Shown in pieces: positions 42,228 to 50,003 of a DNA stretch of 64,000 bases (its first letter is position 1; every line of letters starts with the position of its first letter). Position numbers and translations under genes: made by a program. Origin of the DNA: Exiguobacterium alkaliphilum 12/1. Its GTDB lineage: Bacteria; Bacillota; Bacilli; Exiguobacteriales; Exiguobacteriaceae. The notes under the pieces are model-generated. The model had not been told where the DNA came from and searched no databases. It saw nothing but the letters and a program-made list of their open reading frames with translations. Where the stretch lies: the NCBI RefSeq assembly GCF_000714435.1, contig NZ_JJMW01000029.1, positions 1 to 64,000 of the forward strand, written 5' to 3'.

Positions 42228-43448
42228 TCACACCCCTTTCTGAATCAAGATGCCTTCAATCCGGTCATAAATCCGTTGCCGGTGTTCTTCGCTCGTCCCC
42301 GGCAGTAAGAGCATCAGCTTGTTGTCATCTTTGTCGTAGCCGACGACATCGATTTCCCGCAAGTACGAATGGACGATGGCCTCGATGCTTTCGAGGGACA
42401 CCGGCTCATAGCCAAGCGCATATTCGAGTACGATGTAAGGTTGGCCGTGATGCAGTTTCTTTTGCTCTTGCAACGCAACGAGCTCAGTGAACGCATCTTT
42501 TTTATAGAACGACGTCCCCGGATAGAGCAAAGCATGCTGTTCTTTTCGAATGAGCGTCTGCGCGTTCTCAATACGCGTCCCGATCCAGGAGAAGAGGATG
42601 TTCAAGACGTGCAAATCATCGGTCGTCAACTTACGGAGCGGTAAACGTTTGATGACGACGACTTCACGCGTCTGTCCATCAATCGTGATCGGCGCGAGCA
42701 ACATCGGGTCCGAGTCTTCATCATCGAGTTGGCGTAGCGTCGTCTCTTGGACTTGGAAAAAACGTTTAAACATGCCCGATGCCTCGTCGAGGAAAATCGT
42801 TTGCGGGAACTCTTTTTTCTCCGCTTGGCGAATAAGGAGACGCATCGACTTCTGCGACCGGTCGACGTGATAGATGGCAACGTCACTTGCGAGAAAATAT
42901 TTTTTCAAGAGGCGAATCGTTTCGCTTCGAATCAATTCAGGATGTGGTAAATCGAGCGAGACGGCCAATTCATACAGTTGGTTGAGGCTATATTCCGATT
43001 GGAGTAACTTTTGACGAAGTGTCGTCTGAGAAGTGTTGAGTAAGTCGACTGTCTCTTTCAAGTACGTGTTTTCATCTTTCAGTTCCTCGTTGCGGAACTG
43101 ACTGATCTCGTACCGTTCACGAAATGACGTGCTGAACAATCCGACGATGACAGTGAGGGCGAAGTAATAGAATAACGTGAGAAGTGAATTTGTATCGTAG
43201 AACAATAGGAAGATGTCGCCACCGACGAAACCCGTATAGACGACCTTATAGACAAGCAACAGAGCGAAACTGATGAGACCAAAGATTGTCCCGTACCGTA
43301 AGGCGAATAAAATCGCCGCAACGTAAAACAAGTTTAAATCGTTTTGAATCGACCCTAAGCTAAACACGAGGTCGATGCCGATCAATACGGCGAACACGAC
43401 AAGGATTTCGGTCCACTTGATCCATGGACGGTCTTGAGCGTAAAAAAT
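42228..43448 (-). CDS. pelD: c-di-GMP receptor PelD (probable AUU start)
   Basis: PelD is the membrane receptor that turns on Pel synthesis when it binds c-di-GMP. Four hydrophobic helices lead into a helix, a GAF domain (about residues 170-300) and a degenerate GGDEF domain. In the last, the active loop reads DKDDN in place of GGDEF, while the inhibitory-site motif is kept as REID, about 40 residues from the end. The first ATG/GTG/TTG in frame is GTG 43397, which has no ribosome binding site and cuts the first helix. A strong GAGGAGGGG lies upstream at ideal spacing from an in-frame ATT at 43448, followed by FYAQDRPWIKWTE and a complete first helix. I annotate that start. Confidence 0.8.
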   Translation of the reverse strand: MFYAQDRPWIKWTEILVVFAVLIGIDLVFSLGSIQNDLNLFYVAAILFALRYGTIFGLISFALLLVYKVVYTGFVGGDIFLLFYDTNSLLTLFYYFALTVIVGLFSTSFRERYEISQFRNEELKDENTYLKETVDLLNTSQTTLRQKLLQSEYSLNQLYELAVSLDLPHPELIRSETIRLLKKYFLASDVAIYHVDRSQKSMRLLIRQAEKKEFPQTIFLDEASGMFKRFFQVQETTLRQLDDEDSDPMLLAPITIDGQTREVVVIKRLPLRKLTTDDLHVLNILFSWIGTRIENAQTLIRKEQHALLYPGTSFYKKDAFTELVALQEQKKLHHGQPYIVLEYALGYEPVSLESIEAIVHSYLREIDVVGYDKDDNKLMLLLPGTSEEHRQRIYDRIEGILIQKGV

Positions 43449-43550
43449 AAGAATCCCCTCCTCTTCGAGTTTTATGTTGTTTTATGGTAAAAATATTAGT
43501 TCCTTACATTAAATACCCGCACACTTCCTTCCTATAACCTTAAATAATCC

Positions 43551-44378
43551 CTAAAAATCCCATGTATCATAATAGGTTGGCTCATGATAATGGATGTAAC
43601 CGTTCGCTTCGGCCAAGTTACGACTCGTACTTTCTTCCGTATCCGATACGGTCAATACGGCAATGTCGTACGTTTCGCGCAACGCGTTTAATCGCTCAAT
43701 TTTTTCCATCGACCATGAATCTGATGTGATGGCCGTATAGTTAAACCCTTCCCACATGAATCCGTCGACGTAAGGGGCACTCGTCCGCTCCAACGTCTCG
43801 ATTCCCCAATTCTGAACGATCGGGACACCCGGATACGTGCCTTGGATTGATTTTAGAAACGTTTCTAAACCGTCGAGCTGTTCGGCTAAGTCGGTAGGAT
43901 AGTCGAGATGAACGTCATCGATGTCACCGACCGTATCCAAGAAGATGCCATCGATATGCTTATTGATGATTTGTTTTTGGATTTCACGAATCAAGATTTT
44001 TCGAAAGTTGGCAGATGCGATATTCGTCAAATACGAGTCCCATCTCTGAAAATAGATACGTTCCCCGTCCCGATAAAAGAAATCGTCCTCTTTCATTTGT
44101 CCAATTAACGCCCGGTTCCACGTATCTGCCTCCATCACGTTGATATAGCCGAGTACTTTCGTCCCCTTCGATTGAATCGCCTCGATTTGTTCGGTCGTGT
44201 ACCAAATCGGTTCGATAATCACGAGGTCATAACTGGACATATCGGCGATAATCTCGTCTGTCGGCACGTTGTAAAAGATTTTATACGTTTCAATCTCATC
44301 GAAATCGAATGGCGTTTTTGTCACGCAACCCCCTAAAATAATCGTTGAACACAATACGATCAATAAGTAACGCCGCAC
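43551..44378 (-). CDS. GH114-type endo-alpha-1,4-polygalactosaminidase lipoprotein
   Basis: A 275-residue secreted lipoprotein: signal peptide MRRYLLIVLCSTIILGGC with lipobox LGGC (Cys 18). The mature part matches the GH114/PelA hydrolase TIM barrel: DLVIIEPIWYT, KVLGYINVMEADTW, IYFQRWDSYLTNIAS, HIDGIFLDTVGDIDD with the candidate acidic residues, and PIVQNWGIETL. Such enzymes cut galactosamine-containing Pel. As first gene of the Pel operon it is the hydrolase half of a split PelA, probably trimming or releasing the polymer. The gap to pelD (about 100 bases) is AT-rich. Confidence 0.88.
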   Translation of the reverse strand: MRRYLLIVLCSTIILGGCVTKTPFDFDEIETYKIFYNVPTDEIIADMSSYDLVIIEPIWYTTEQIEAIQSKGTKVLGYINVMEADTWNRALIGQMKEDDFFYRDGERIYFQRWDSYLTNIASANFRKILIREIQKQIINKHIDGIFLDTVGDIDDVHLDYPTDLAEQLDGLETFLKSIQGTYPGVPIVQNWGIETLERTSAPYVDGFMWEGFNYTAITSDSWSMEKIERLNALRETYDIAVLTVSDTEESTSRNLAEANGYIHYHEPTYYDTWDF

Positions 44379-44486
44379 ACGGACACCTCCTTGTCGTTGG
44401 TTCGTTCATGATGTCAAATTGGTCCGTTTCCTAGTGTCTGGGCAGGGTACAACAGTTATAGACCTTCTAAAAAAGGAGACACGAAC

Positions 44487-44882
44487 ATGAATACCATTCT
44501 CTTCACGATTGCCGTATTATTCGTCGGCATGAACGTATATACCTTCTTTCGGCACAAGACGTATCGGCAGACCGGCTTTGACGGACGCTTCTTCAGTCAC
44601 TTATTCGTCAGTCTGTGCGGCGTCCTAGCCGGATTTGCCGTCATCTATTACGCCTTATCACAAAACGGTGTCATCCTCGTCACGTCGCTCGAGTCGATGA
44701 CCCCGGTCGATCCGAATTGGCAGAACCTCCTCTACTTCAGCGGGGTCACTCTCCTTTCCATCGGCTTTGGGGACATCCTACCGGTCGGTCCGGCCCGCTG
44801 GTTTGCGCTCATCGAAGCCGTCATCGGCATCTTATTGCCGACAGTGTTTTTTGTGAAATCCATCTACAAAAAAGAAGACTGA
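44487..44882 (+). CDS. Two-TM potassium-channel-like protein
   Basis: This 131-residue membrane protein has an N-terminal helix, a second helix at about residues 36-55, a pore-like segment and a last helix at about 108-125. The stretch LLYFSGVTLLSIGFGDILP corresponds to the Ion_trans_2 pore helix and selectivity filter, here SIGFGD in place of the usual TVGYGD. A potassium or mixed-cation channel pore is therefore likely, assembling as an oligomer, with no cytoplasmic RCK domain. AAAAGGAG precedes the ATG. It is divergent from the Pel operon. Confidence 0.75.
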   Translation: MNTILFTIAVLFVGMNVYTFFRHKTYRQTGFDGRFFSHLFVSLCGVLAGFAVIYYALSQNGVILVTSLESMTPVDPNWQNLLYFSGVTLLSIGFGDILPVGPARWFALIEAVIGILLPTVFFVKSIYKKED

Positions 44883-44895
44883 CAGGCAGTCTTCT
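44873..44895. terminator. Hairpin between convergent small membrane genes
   Basis: Perfect stem AGAAGACTG / CAGTCTTCT with a 5-base loop, overlapping the stop codons of both flanking genes. Confidence 0.7.
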
Positions 44896-45046
44896 AGCGT
44901 CCGGTAATGAGCAAATACATGTTAAACGCGACGAGTCCGAGCGGAAACAAGGCCACGACGATGATGGGCCATTTTTTCGTCCGGATGCCGACAAATAAAA
45001 GTAAACTCCCCACTAGGAGCGCGATGAACGTCGTATACGGATTCAA
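44894..45046 (-). CDS. Small membrane protein, 50 residues
   Basis: A TTG-initiated frame preceded by AAGGGGG at 8 bases encodes a 50-residue peptide with two hydrophobic helices (TTFIALLVGSLLLFVGI and IIVVALFPLGLVAFNMYLLI) split by RTKKWP. It fills the gap between the potassium-channel-like gene and the ANT(6)-like gene and shares a terminator hairpin with the former. No family recognised. The longer frame across the same bases gives a non-hydrophobic product and is a shadow. Confidence 0.6.
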   Translation of the reverse strand: MNPYTTFIALLVGSLLLFVGIRTKKWPIIVVALFPLGLVAFNMYLLITGR

Positions 45047-45094
45047 GCGTCATTCCCCCTTCTATACAAGGGGGTTTCCCGACTCGGTAAAAAG

Positions 45095-45934
45095 TTAATC
45101 GCGCTGACACCAAAGTGTCGAATAGGCGTCACGTATGCGTCGTGCTTCTGCTTCCTGAAACGGAATCCCTGACTGGTCGGCCACTCGTCGACTGACCTGT
45201 TCGAACAAATCGATCAGCTGACGATGGGCTGACTCGAGCGAAGTCGTCTCGATGACAGGATATGTGTCGAGATACGCCTCCCAACACTCCCGGGAGACGT
45301 GTTGGCTGAGGCCGTCTCCAGACTTCCCGACGTTCACAGTAAAGCCCGTTTGAAACCCGACCTCGAACGAGAGCATCTGCCGGAGCATCGTCCGCATGAT
45401 GGTCAAATGGTCATACGCGTACAACAACTGTTTCCGGTTGATGCCTTTAACGACGTAAAGCGACACCCACCAAAATTCGTTCCAACACTGTTCATAATCG
45501 AACCGCGTCGGTCGTTTGATGCGGTACGTGTCATCAGACGGGACTGGTTGACCGGCGATGTCGTCTTTATCAATCAGGACGAGACTGAGCGAATCAGCGG
45601 CGAGCGTGGCCGCGACCGCCTCAAGCGGACGGACGGTCAAATCGACACGATGGCCGGCGGCGAACTGAACGAGAAAGGCGAAGCGTTCATAGTCGGCGTG
45701 GCCCGGCACCTCATCCGGCGTCTGCATAATCAACACGTCCCCGAGCGGCCCCATCCACGAGCGGTCTTCGATGAACGCGTTCACGTCTTCGACGAAACAA
45801 GTGACATCGACGTCTTGATAGCAATCCCGTTGCACGTCCGGGTTGGCGAGCGACCCGTTCAAAACGAAGACACGAACGTTGTCGTCTCGGCTCACGAACT
45901 CACGTAACCGTTCGAGCACACGTTCATTCGTCAT
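45095..45934 (-). CDS. ANT(6)/AadK-like aminoglycoside 6-adenylyltransferase
   Basis: A 279-residue nucleotidyltransferase of the aminoglycoside 6-adenylyltransferase family, whose members inactivate streptomycin by adenylylation. The active-site pattern is VFVLNGSLANPDVQRDCYQDVDVTCFV: GS followed by two catalytic aspartates in YQDVDV. CWNEFWWVSLYVVKGINRKQLLYAYDHL is the C-terminal helical domain typical of AadK. Length matches the family. It overlaps the Qnr-like gene upstream by 4 bases. Chromosomal copies are common in Bacillota and may have little effect on resistance. Confidence 0.85.
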   Translation of the reverse strand: MTNERVLERLREFVSRDDNVRVFVLNGSLANPDVQRDCYQDVDVTCFVEDVNAFIEDRSWMGPLGDVLIMQTPDEVPGHADYERFAFLVQFAAGHRVDLTVRPLEAVAATLAADSLSLVLIDKDDIAGQPVPSDDTYRIKRPTRFDYEQCWNEFWWVSLYVVKGINRKQLLYAYDHLTIMRTMLRQMLSFEVGFQTGFTVNVGKSGDGLSQHVSRECWEAYLDTYPVIETTSLESAHRQLIDLFEQVSRRVADQSGIPFQEAEARRIRDAYSTLWCQRD

Positions 45935-46533
45935 ATGACGTTCGCCCCGAGCGAGCGGGCGACTTGTACGGCCTGCATCACGTCAATCGTCGCTTGTTTT
46001 ATATTGACGTCTGAAAAATCGACCCCGTCCATCTCGGCTCCTACAAAATCCGCACCGGTGCAGTCGGCGTGTTGCAAGACGGCACGGGACAAGACGGCGT
46101 TCGTCCACACCGTCTCTTTCAAATCAGCCCCGTATAAATCGGCCTCGGTCAACCGGACACCGGACCAGTCCATCTTCCGGAGTGGGGCGTGCCGAAGATT
46201 GACGAACGACCAATCCCCTTCACGCACGACGACCCCTTCGAACGTGCATGACTCGAATGACGAACCTGTCATCTTGCACTCGTCGAACTCCGACAAGAAC
46301 AGGTTTGCCCCGGTGAACGTGCAGTTTAAGAACGAACTCTCGTTATGACGTGAGGCGTTCCATTTTGAATCGGTGAAGTCACAGTTGATGAAGCGGCACT
46401 GCTCGGTCTCGAACTCGGTCGCATCAATATAGGTAAAACGACAGTTCTCGAACGTCGTCTGCGTGAGTTGAACGTCACGGAGCGTCTCGTCCCGAAAATC
46501 GTCTCCAACGTATGTGGCATGTGATTGAAACAT
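45931..46533 (-). CDS. Qnr-like pentapeptide-repeat protein
   Basis: A 200-residue right-handed quadrilateral beta-helix. Repeats of the A(D/N)LXX type run from about residue 15 to 175: FENCRFTYIDATEFETEQCRF, FTGANLFLSEFDEC, LYGADLKETVWTNAVLSRAVLQHADCTGADFVGA. The end, QVARSLGANVI, resembles the C-terminal dimerisation helix of Qnr proteins (MERLGIAVI). Qnr proteins mimic DNA and shield gyrase from quinolones; length is close to that family. The ATG at 46533 has AAGGAGG. It is co-transcribed with the ANT(6)-like gene. Resistance function is inferred. Confidence 0.75.
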   Translation of the reverse strand: MFQSHATYVGDDFRDETLRDVQLTQTTFENCRFTYIDATEFETEQCRFINCDFTDSKWNASRHNESSFLNCTFTGANLFLSEFDECKMTGSSFESCTFEGVVVREGDWSFVNLRHAPLRKMDWSGVRLTEADLYGADLKETVWTNAVLSRAVLQHADCTGADFVGAEMDGVDFSDVNIKQATIDVMQAVQVARSLGANVI

Positions 46534-46587
46534 AATCGGCCTCCTTGGCGTATACTCGTTATAGCTATAGGAATGGAGTGATGAAAC

Positions 46588-47034
46588 ATGGATATCGTAT
46601 TTCCGACCGAACAAGGCACGTTCAATTACCGGGTCGCCGGCATCTGGGTCCAGGACGGTCATTTGCTCGTCCATCGGAACGTGAACGATGACTTTTGGGC
46701 GTTACCGGGCGGACGCGTCGGCATCGGCGAAGAAGCCGAGCTCGCCTTGACACGAGAGTTACAGGAAGAACTCGAAGCCGCAGTGACCGGAACAACATTC
46801 GCATTCGTGTCCGAAAATTTCTTCACGTACCTCGAGCGTACCGTGCATGAAATCGGGATGTACTTTTATGTATCGGGCGACCTCCCGCTCCAACATGGAG
46901 ACTTCCATGGCCCGGAAGGGGATCACCTCATCTATCGTTGGCAGCCGCTCGAGACGCTCCGCGAGTTAAAACTGTTCCCGGAGACGCTTCACGCGTTGCC
47001 CCAATCACTGCCGCCCCACTTTATCGACCGCTGA
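46588..47034 (+). CDS. NUDIX hydrolase
   Basis: A 148-residue NUDIX pyrophosphohydrolase. The Nudix box is intact: GRVGIGEEAELALTRELQEELEA, with the REXXEE metal-binding glutamates in RELQEEL. WALPGG precedes it, and a strand YFYVSGDLP follows. Substrates of such short NUDIX proteins are nucleotides or related diphosphates; not defined here. AATGGAGTG precedes the ATG. Its last 30 bases overlap the end of the convergent HAD gene. Confidence 0.88.
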   Translation: MDIVFPTEQGTFNYRVAGIWVQDGHLLVHRNVNDDFWALPGGRVGIGEEAELALTRELQEELEAAVTGTTFAFVSENFFTYLERTVHEIGMYFYVSGDLPLQHGDFHGPEGDHLIYRWQPLETLRELKLFPETLHALPQSLPPHFIDR

Positions 47035-47715
47035 GCCGGACAGAATGGATGTCAGCTCGTTCAAGTCTTGAATCTCATACGTCGTTTCGACCGTCGCCGC
47101 AATCTCATGCGGATTGTACCAGCACGTATCGAGCCCGTACATGCGTCCACCGGCGATATCGGCCGTGACCGAGTCGCCGACGATAAGCCCGCGTTCCGGT
47201 GCGACGTGCGGCACACGGTCGAACACGTAGTCGAAGAACGGTTTCATCGGCTTCTGTGACCCGGTCGCGTCCGAGACGAACACGTCTTGGAAATAAGGGA
47301 GCAGTCCCGAGGCTTCGAGCCGTTTGAACTGCGTCTCCGTGACGCCGTTCGTGACGATGTAGAGCGGATATTGTTCGCTGAGCGTTTGGACGAGCTCGAG
47401 CGCCCCATCGATGATGTGCACACCCGAGTGAAGATGGTCGCGATAGCGCTGTTCAACTTCATGTGCATCGATTGTGATACCAAGCGTGTCGAACAGTTGC
47501 GTGTGGCGTCCCATCAAGACGTCTTCCCGTCCGACCTCGCCGCGCTCGAAGGCGCGCCATAATCCATTATTAATCGTCACATACTGTTGTTTCAGTTCAT
47601 CGGTCATGTGAACGTTGTACGCAGCGAGCAACTGCTGCAAAGCGACGTGCTCGCTCTGTTTAAAGTCGAGCAACGTATCGTCGACATCGAATAAAATCGC
47701 TTCATATCGTTTCAT
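47005..47715 (-). CDS. YjjG/YfnB-type HAD nucleotidase
   Basis: A 236-residue HAD hydrolase with motif I LFDVDDTLLDF, an all-helical C1 cap (about residues 15-90), motif II YIVTNGVTETQ, motif III KPMKPFFDYVFDRV with the lysine, and motif IV LIVGDSVTADIAGG. The sequence fits YjjG/YfnB proteins, which remove phosphate from pyrimidine nucleotides, including non-canonical ones. Start at 47715 is the only full-length choice; GAGGGG lies somewhat far upstream. It overlaps the NUDIX gene tail to tail; both may clean nucleotide pools. Confidence 0.85.
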   Translation of the reverse strand: MKRYEAILFDVDDTLLDFKQSEHVALQQLLAAYNVHMTDELKQQYVTINNGLWRAFERGEVGREDVLMGRHTQLFDTLGITIDAHEVEQRYRDHLHSGVHIIDGALELVQTLSEQYPLYIVTNGVTETQFKRLEASGLLPYFQDVFVSDATGSQKPMKPFFDYVFDRVPHVAPERGLIVGDSVTADIAGGRMYGLDTCWYNPHEIAATVETTYEIQDLNELTSILSGSAVDKVGRQ

Positions 47716-47786
47716 AATCTGTATTACCCCTCTCTGCCTCTAATGTACAGGAACAGACATTGAAGTTCAAAAAAGGAGCAAACTGT

Positions 47787-48629
47787 ATGCCAAAAAAGCC
47801 AATCACCAACCTCGAATATTCGGAAAAAGAGCTCGACTCGTTTTTTTACTTAGCCGACGAGACATTCGGCATCGATTTTCGCGAGTGGTACAAAGCTGGC
47901 GAATGGACTGACCGTTATCGCTGCTATTCATTGACGTTCTATCGGAATGTCATCTCGAGCGTCGGGATGAGCCGGATGACAGTGATGATGGACGGAACCG
48001 CGCGAGAAGCGTATCAAATCGGAACGGTCATGACAGACGAGATCCGACAAGGACAAGGACTCGCCACCCGCATCTTTAAACACTTGTTTAAGCAACATGA
48101 CACGGATGGGTTGCCTTATTTTCTAGCTTGCAACGAAAGCGTTGAACCGTTTTACGAGAAGCAAGGCTTCTCCGCACAATCGGAACCGGAGTTTTTCGTC
48201 CGCGTCTCGGGATCGGCTTCTCCACTCGAACACGTCGACGTCGATGCCGAACAGTGGCGGCGTTTCAAACTGGAATCACTCCCGTTTTCACCGCGCCTCT
48301 ATACGACAGACGATATGCACATTTGGATGTTTCATTACTATCAAGGGATGGACGAGGATGTGTATCGTTTCGATGACGTCCATGTCATTTATATAATCGA
48401 ACGCTCGCGTTTAATTCTGTACGCCGTGCTGTCGCCGCGTCCTGTCGATATGCGTGACGTCGTCGCACGCCTCTCTTTTGAAGGCATCACCGAAATCGTC
48501 TTTAAATTTACGCCCGATTTGGATGGTGTCGAGCAACGTCCGTCCAGCGACGGTCCATGGATGATTCGCATGAACGAAGGGAAGTTTTTCCCTGAAGGTT
48601 GTCGCTTCCCTTATTTGTCGCAAGCATGA
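47787..48629 (+). CDS. GNAT-family acetyltransferase, two-domain
   Basis: A 280-residue protein whose first half is a GNAT domain. The acetyl-CoA motif is IGTVMTDEIRQGQGLATRIFKHLF (QGQGLA at about residue 92), followed by NESVEPFYEKQGF. The second half (about 140-280) is a distinct fold with LYTTDDMHIWMFHYYQ and VHVIYIIERSRLILYAVLSP, possibly a second GNAT-like domain without the binding loop. Substrate unknown. AAAAGGAG precedes the ATG at 47787. Confidence 0.8.
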   Translation: MPKKPITNLEYSEKELDSFFYLADETFGIDFREWYKAGEWTDRYRCYSLTFYRNVISSVGMSRMTVMMDGTAREAYQIGTVMTDEIRQGQGLATRIFKHLFKQHDTDGLPYFLACNESVEPFYEKQGFSAQSEPEFFVRVSGSASPLEHVDVDAEQWRRFKLESLPFSPRLYTTDDMHIWMFHYYQGMDEDVYRFDDVHVIYIIERSRLILYAVLSPRPVDMRDVVARLSFEGITEIVFKFTPDLDGVEQRPSSDGPWMIRMNEGKFFPEGCRFPYLSQA

Positions 48630-48630
48630 A

Positions 48631-48657
48631 AAAACTCGCCTTACGGGCGAGTTTTTT
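48631..48657. terminator. Bidirectional terminator
   Basis: Stem AAAACTCGCC / GGCGAGTTTT with T runs on both strands, between the GNAT gene and the convergent alpha/beta hydrolase gene. Confidence 0.85.
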
Positions 48658-49588
48658 GCGTATAGAATACATGTCGAAGCGCCCTTGCCGCTTCTTTAAC
48701 GGCTCGTCTCGCTTCCGGGACGTATGCGTAATAATTGACGAAGCCGTGGATGAGTCCTCCGTAATTGTGGTACGTCACCGACACCCCGAGGCTAATCAGT
48801 TTATTCGCATACGCTCGACCGAGGTCGCGGAGCGGGTCATACTCGGCCGTCAACAGTGTCGCCGGCGGTAAATCAGCCAAATATTCGGAAAAAATCGGCG
48901 AAGCGTACGGATGTTTCAGCTCCGTCTCATCGTTAAAATACTGATGCTGGAACCATCGAATCAACCCCTCGTCGAGCAAGTAGCCGTTCGCATGCTCAAC
49001 CATCGACAACGGCACGTTTTCCTCGGTCCCAGTGACCGGGTAGAGGAGCAGTTGGTGCACCACTGGCGGGCCGTCTCGTTCGACGGCGATTAAGGCGCTG
49101 ACCGTCGCGAGCGCCCCGCCGGCACTGTCACCGCCGACGGCGATGCGGGCCCGGTCAATCCGTAACGTATCCGCGTGATCGGCCACCCAGACGAGGGCGC
49201 CGTACGCATCTTCGACAGCGGCCGGGAACTTGTGCTCCGGCGCGAGACGGTAACCGATTGAGATAACGGTACAATCCGCCTCGTTCGCGAGCGTCCGGCA
49301 AATCGCGTCATGTGTGTCGAGGCTGCCGCTGACATAGCCGCCTCCGTGATAGTAAACGAGCACCGGGGCGATGGTCTCGGTTGTCCGATATACCCGCCCC
49401 GGAATCGTCCGGCCGGAGAGGGTGAGCGTAACCTCTTCCACTTCCTGGACGTGCTCTTTATGTTGAAATCGGGTCATCATCGCATCTTCTTGTCTTCTCA
49501 ATTCGAGCGGATCCAATCGATCGTATGTGACCGGCAAGTCATTTTGCAGCTGGTTTAAATAAAATTGAATCGTCGGATTGACTGGCAA
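48641..49588 (-). CDS. HSL-family alpha/beta hydrolase (esterase)
   Basis: A 315-residue carboxylesterase of the hormone-sensitive-lipase family. It has the oxyanion motif YYHGGGYVSG at about residue 77, the nucleophile elbow GGDSAGGALA with the catalytic serine at about residue 156, the acid in TAEYDPLRDLG, and the histidine in GLIHGFVNYY. No signal peptide. Such enzymes hydrolyse short-chain esters. The ATG at 49588 begins MPVNPTIQFYLNQL; the upstream site AAAGAAGGGA is acceptable. Stands alone, convergent with the GNAT gene. Confidence 0.9.
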   Translation of the reverse strand: MPVNPTIQFYLNQLQNDLPVTYDRLDPLELRRQEDAMMTRFQHKEHVQEVEEVTLTLSGRTIPGRVYRTTETIAPVLVYYHGGGYVSGSLDTHDAICRTLANEADCTVISIGYRLAPEHKFPAAVEDAYGALVWVADHADTLRIDRARIAVGGDSAGGALATVSALIAVERDGPPVVHQLLLYPVTGTEENVPLSMVEHANGYLLDEGLIRWFQHQYFNDETELKHPYASPIFSEYLADLPPATLLTAEYDPLRDLGRAYANKLISLGVSVTYHNYGGLIHGFVNYYAYVPEARRAVKEAARALRHVFYTQKTRP

Positions 49589-49646
49589 TGGGAATCCCTT
49601 CTTTCTCTATTGGCGTTCAGTTGCCTATTCCCAGCCGCGTCCAACC

Positions 49647-50003
49647 TTAAGCAGAATCGTGCGTTTTTCGAAATGCCCAACGATAAAAGGACGTCAAGCC
49701 AACACCAATCGCGAACACCATCGTCCAGATGTTTATGACAATGAACTGATTGAACGGCTTAAAGAAGTAATCCCACGCCCCGTCGACACGCCAAACCATC
49801 GCCGTGGAAATGAAATAAGATACGATGAGTCCGAATGCGAGCCACGGGAACATCCCACGTCGGGCAAACCGCCACGCGCCCCACCACATAATGACCGGAA
49901 TCATGACATACCCGAACGCATTCCCTAAAAGAAAGTCTGATGCTGTCACGAAGAAACCCCACGGCAGACACAGGAGGACGACGAAGATGATTCGCCCCAG
50001 CAT
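49647..50003 (-). CDS. Four-TM membrane protein of the PadR operon
   Basis: A 118-residue protein with about four hydrophobic helices (LGRIIFVVLLCLPWGFFVTA, FGYVMIPVIMWWGAW, PWLAFGLIVSYFISTA, IVINIWTMVFAIGVGLTSF). I recognise no named family. Its ATG shares one base with the stop of the HAAS-domain gene (TGATG), so it is co-translated as the third gene of the PadR operon. A longer frame overlapping that gene is excluded. Confidence 0.7.
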   Translation of the reverse strand: MLGRIIFVVLLCLPWGFFVTASDFLLGNAFGYVMIPVIMWWGAWRFARRGMFPWLAFGLIVSYFISTAMVWRVDGAWDYFFKPFNQFIVINIWTMVFAIGVGLTSFYRWAFRKTHDSA

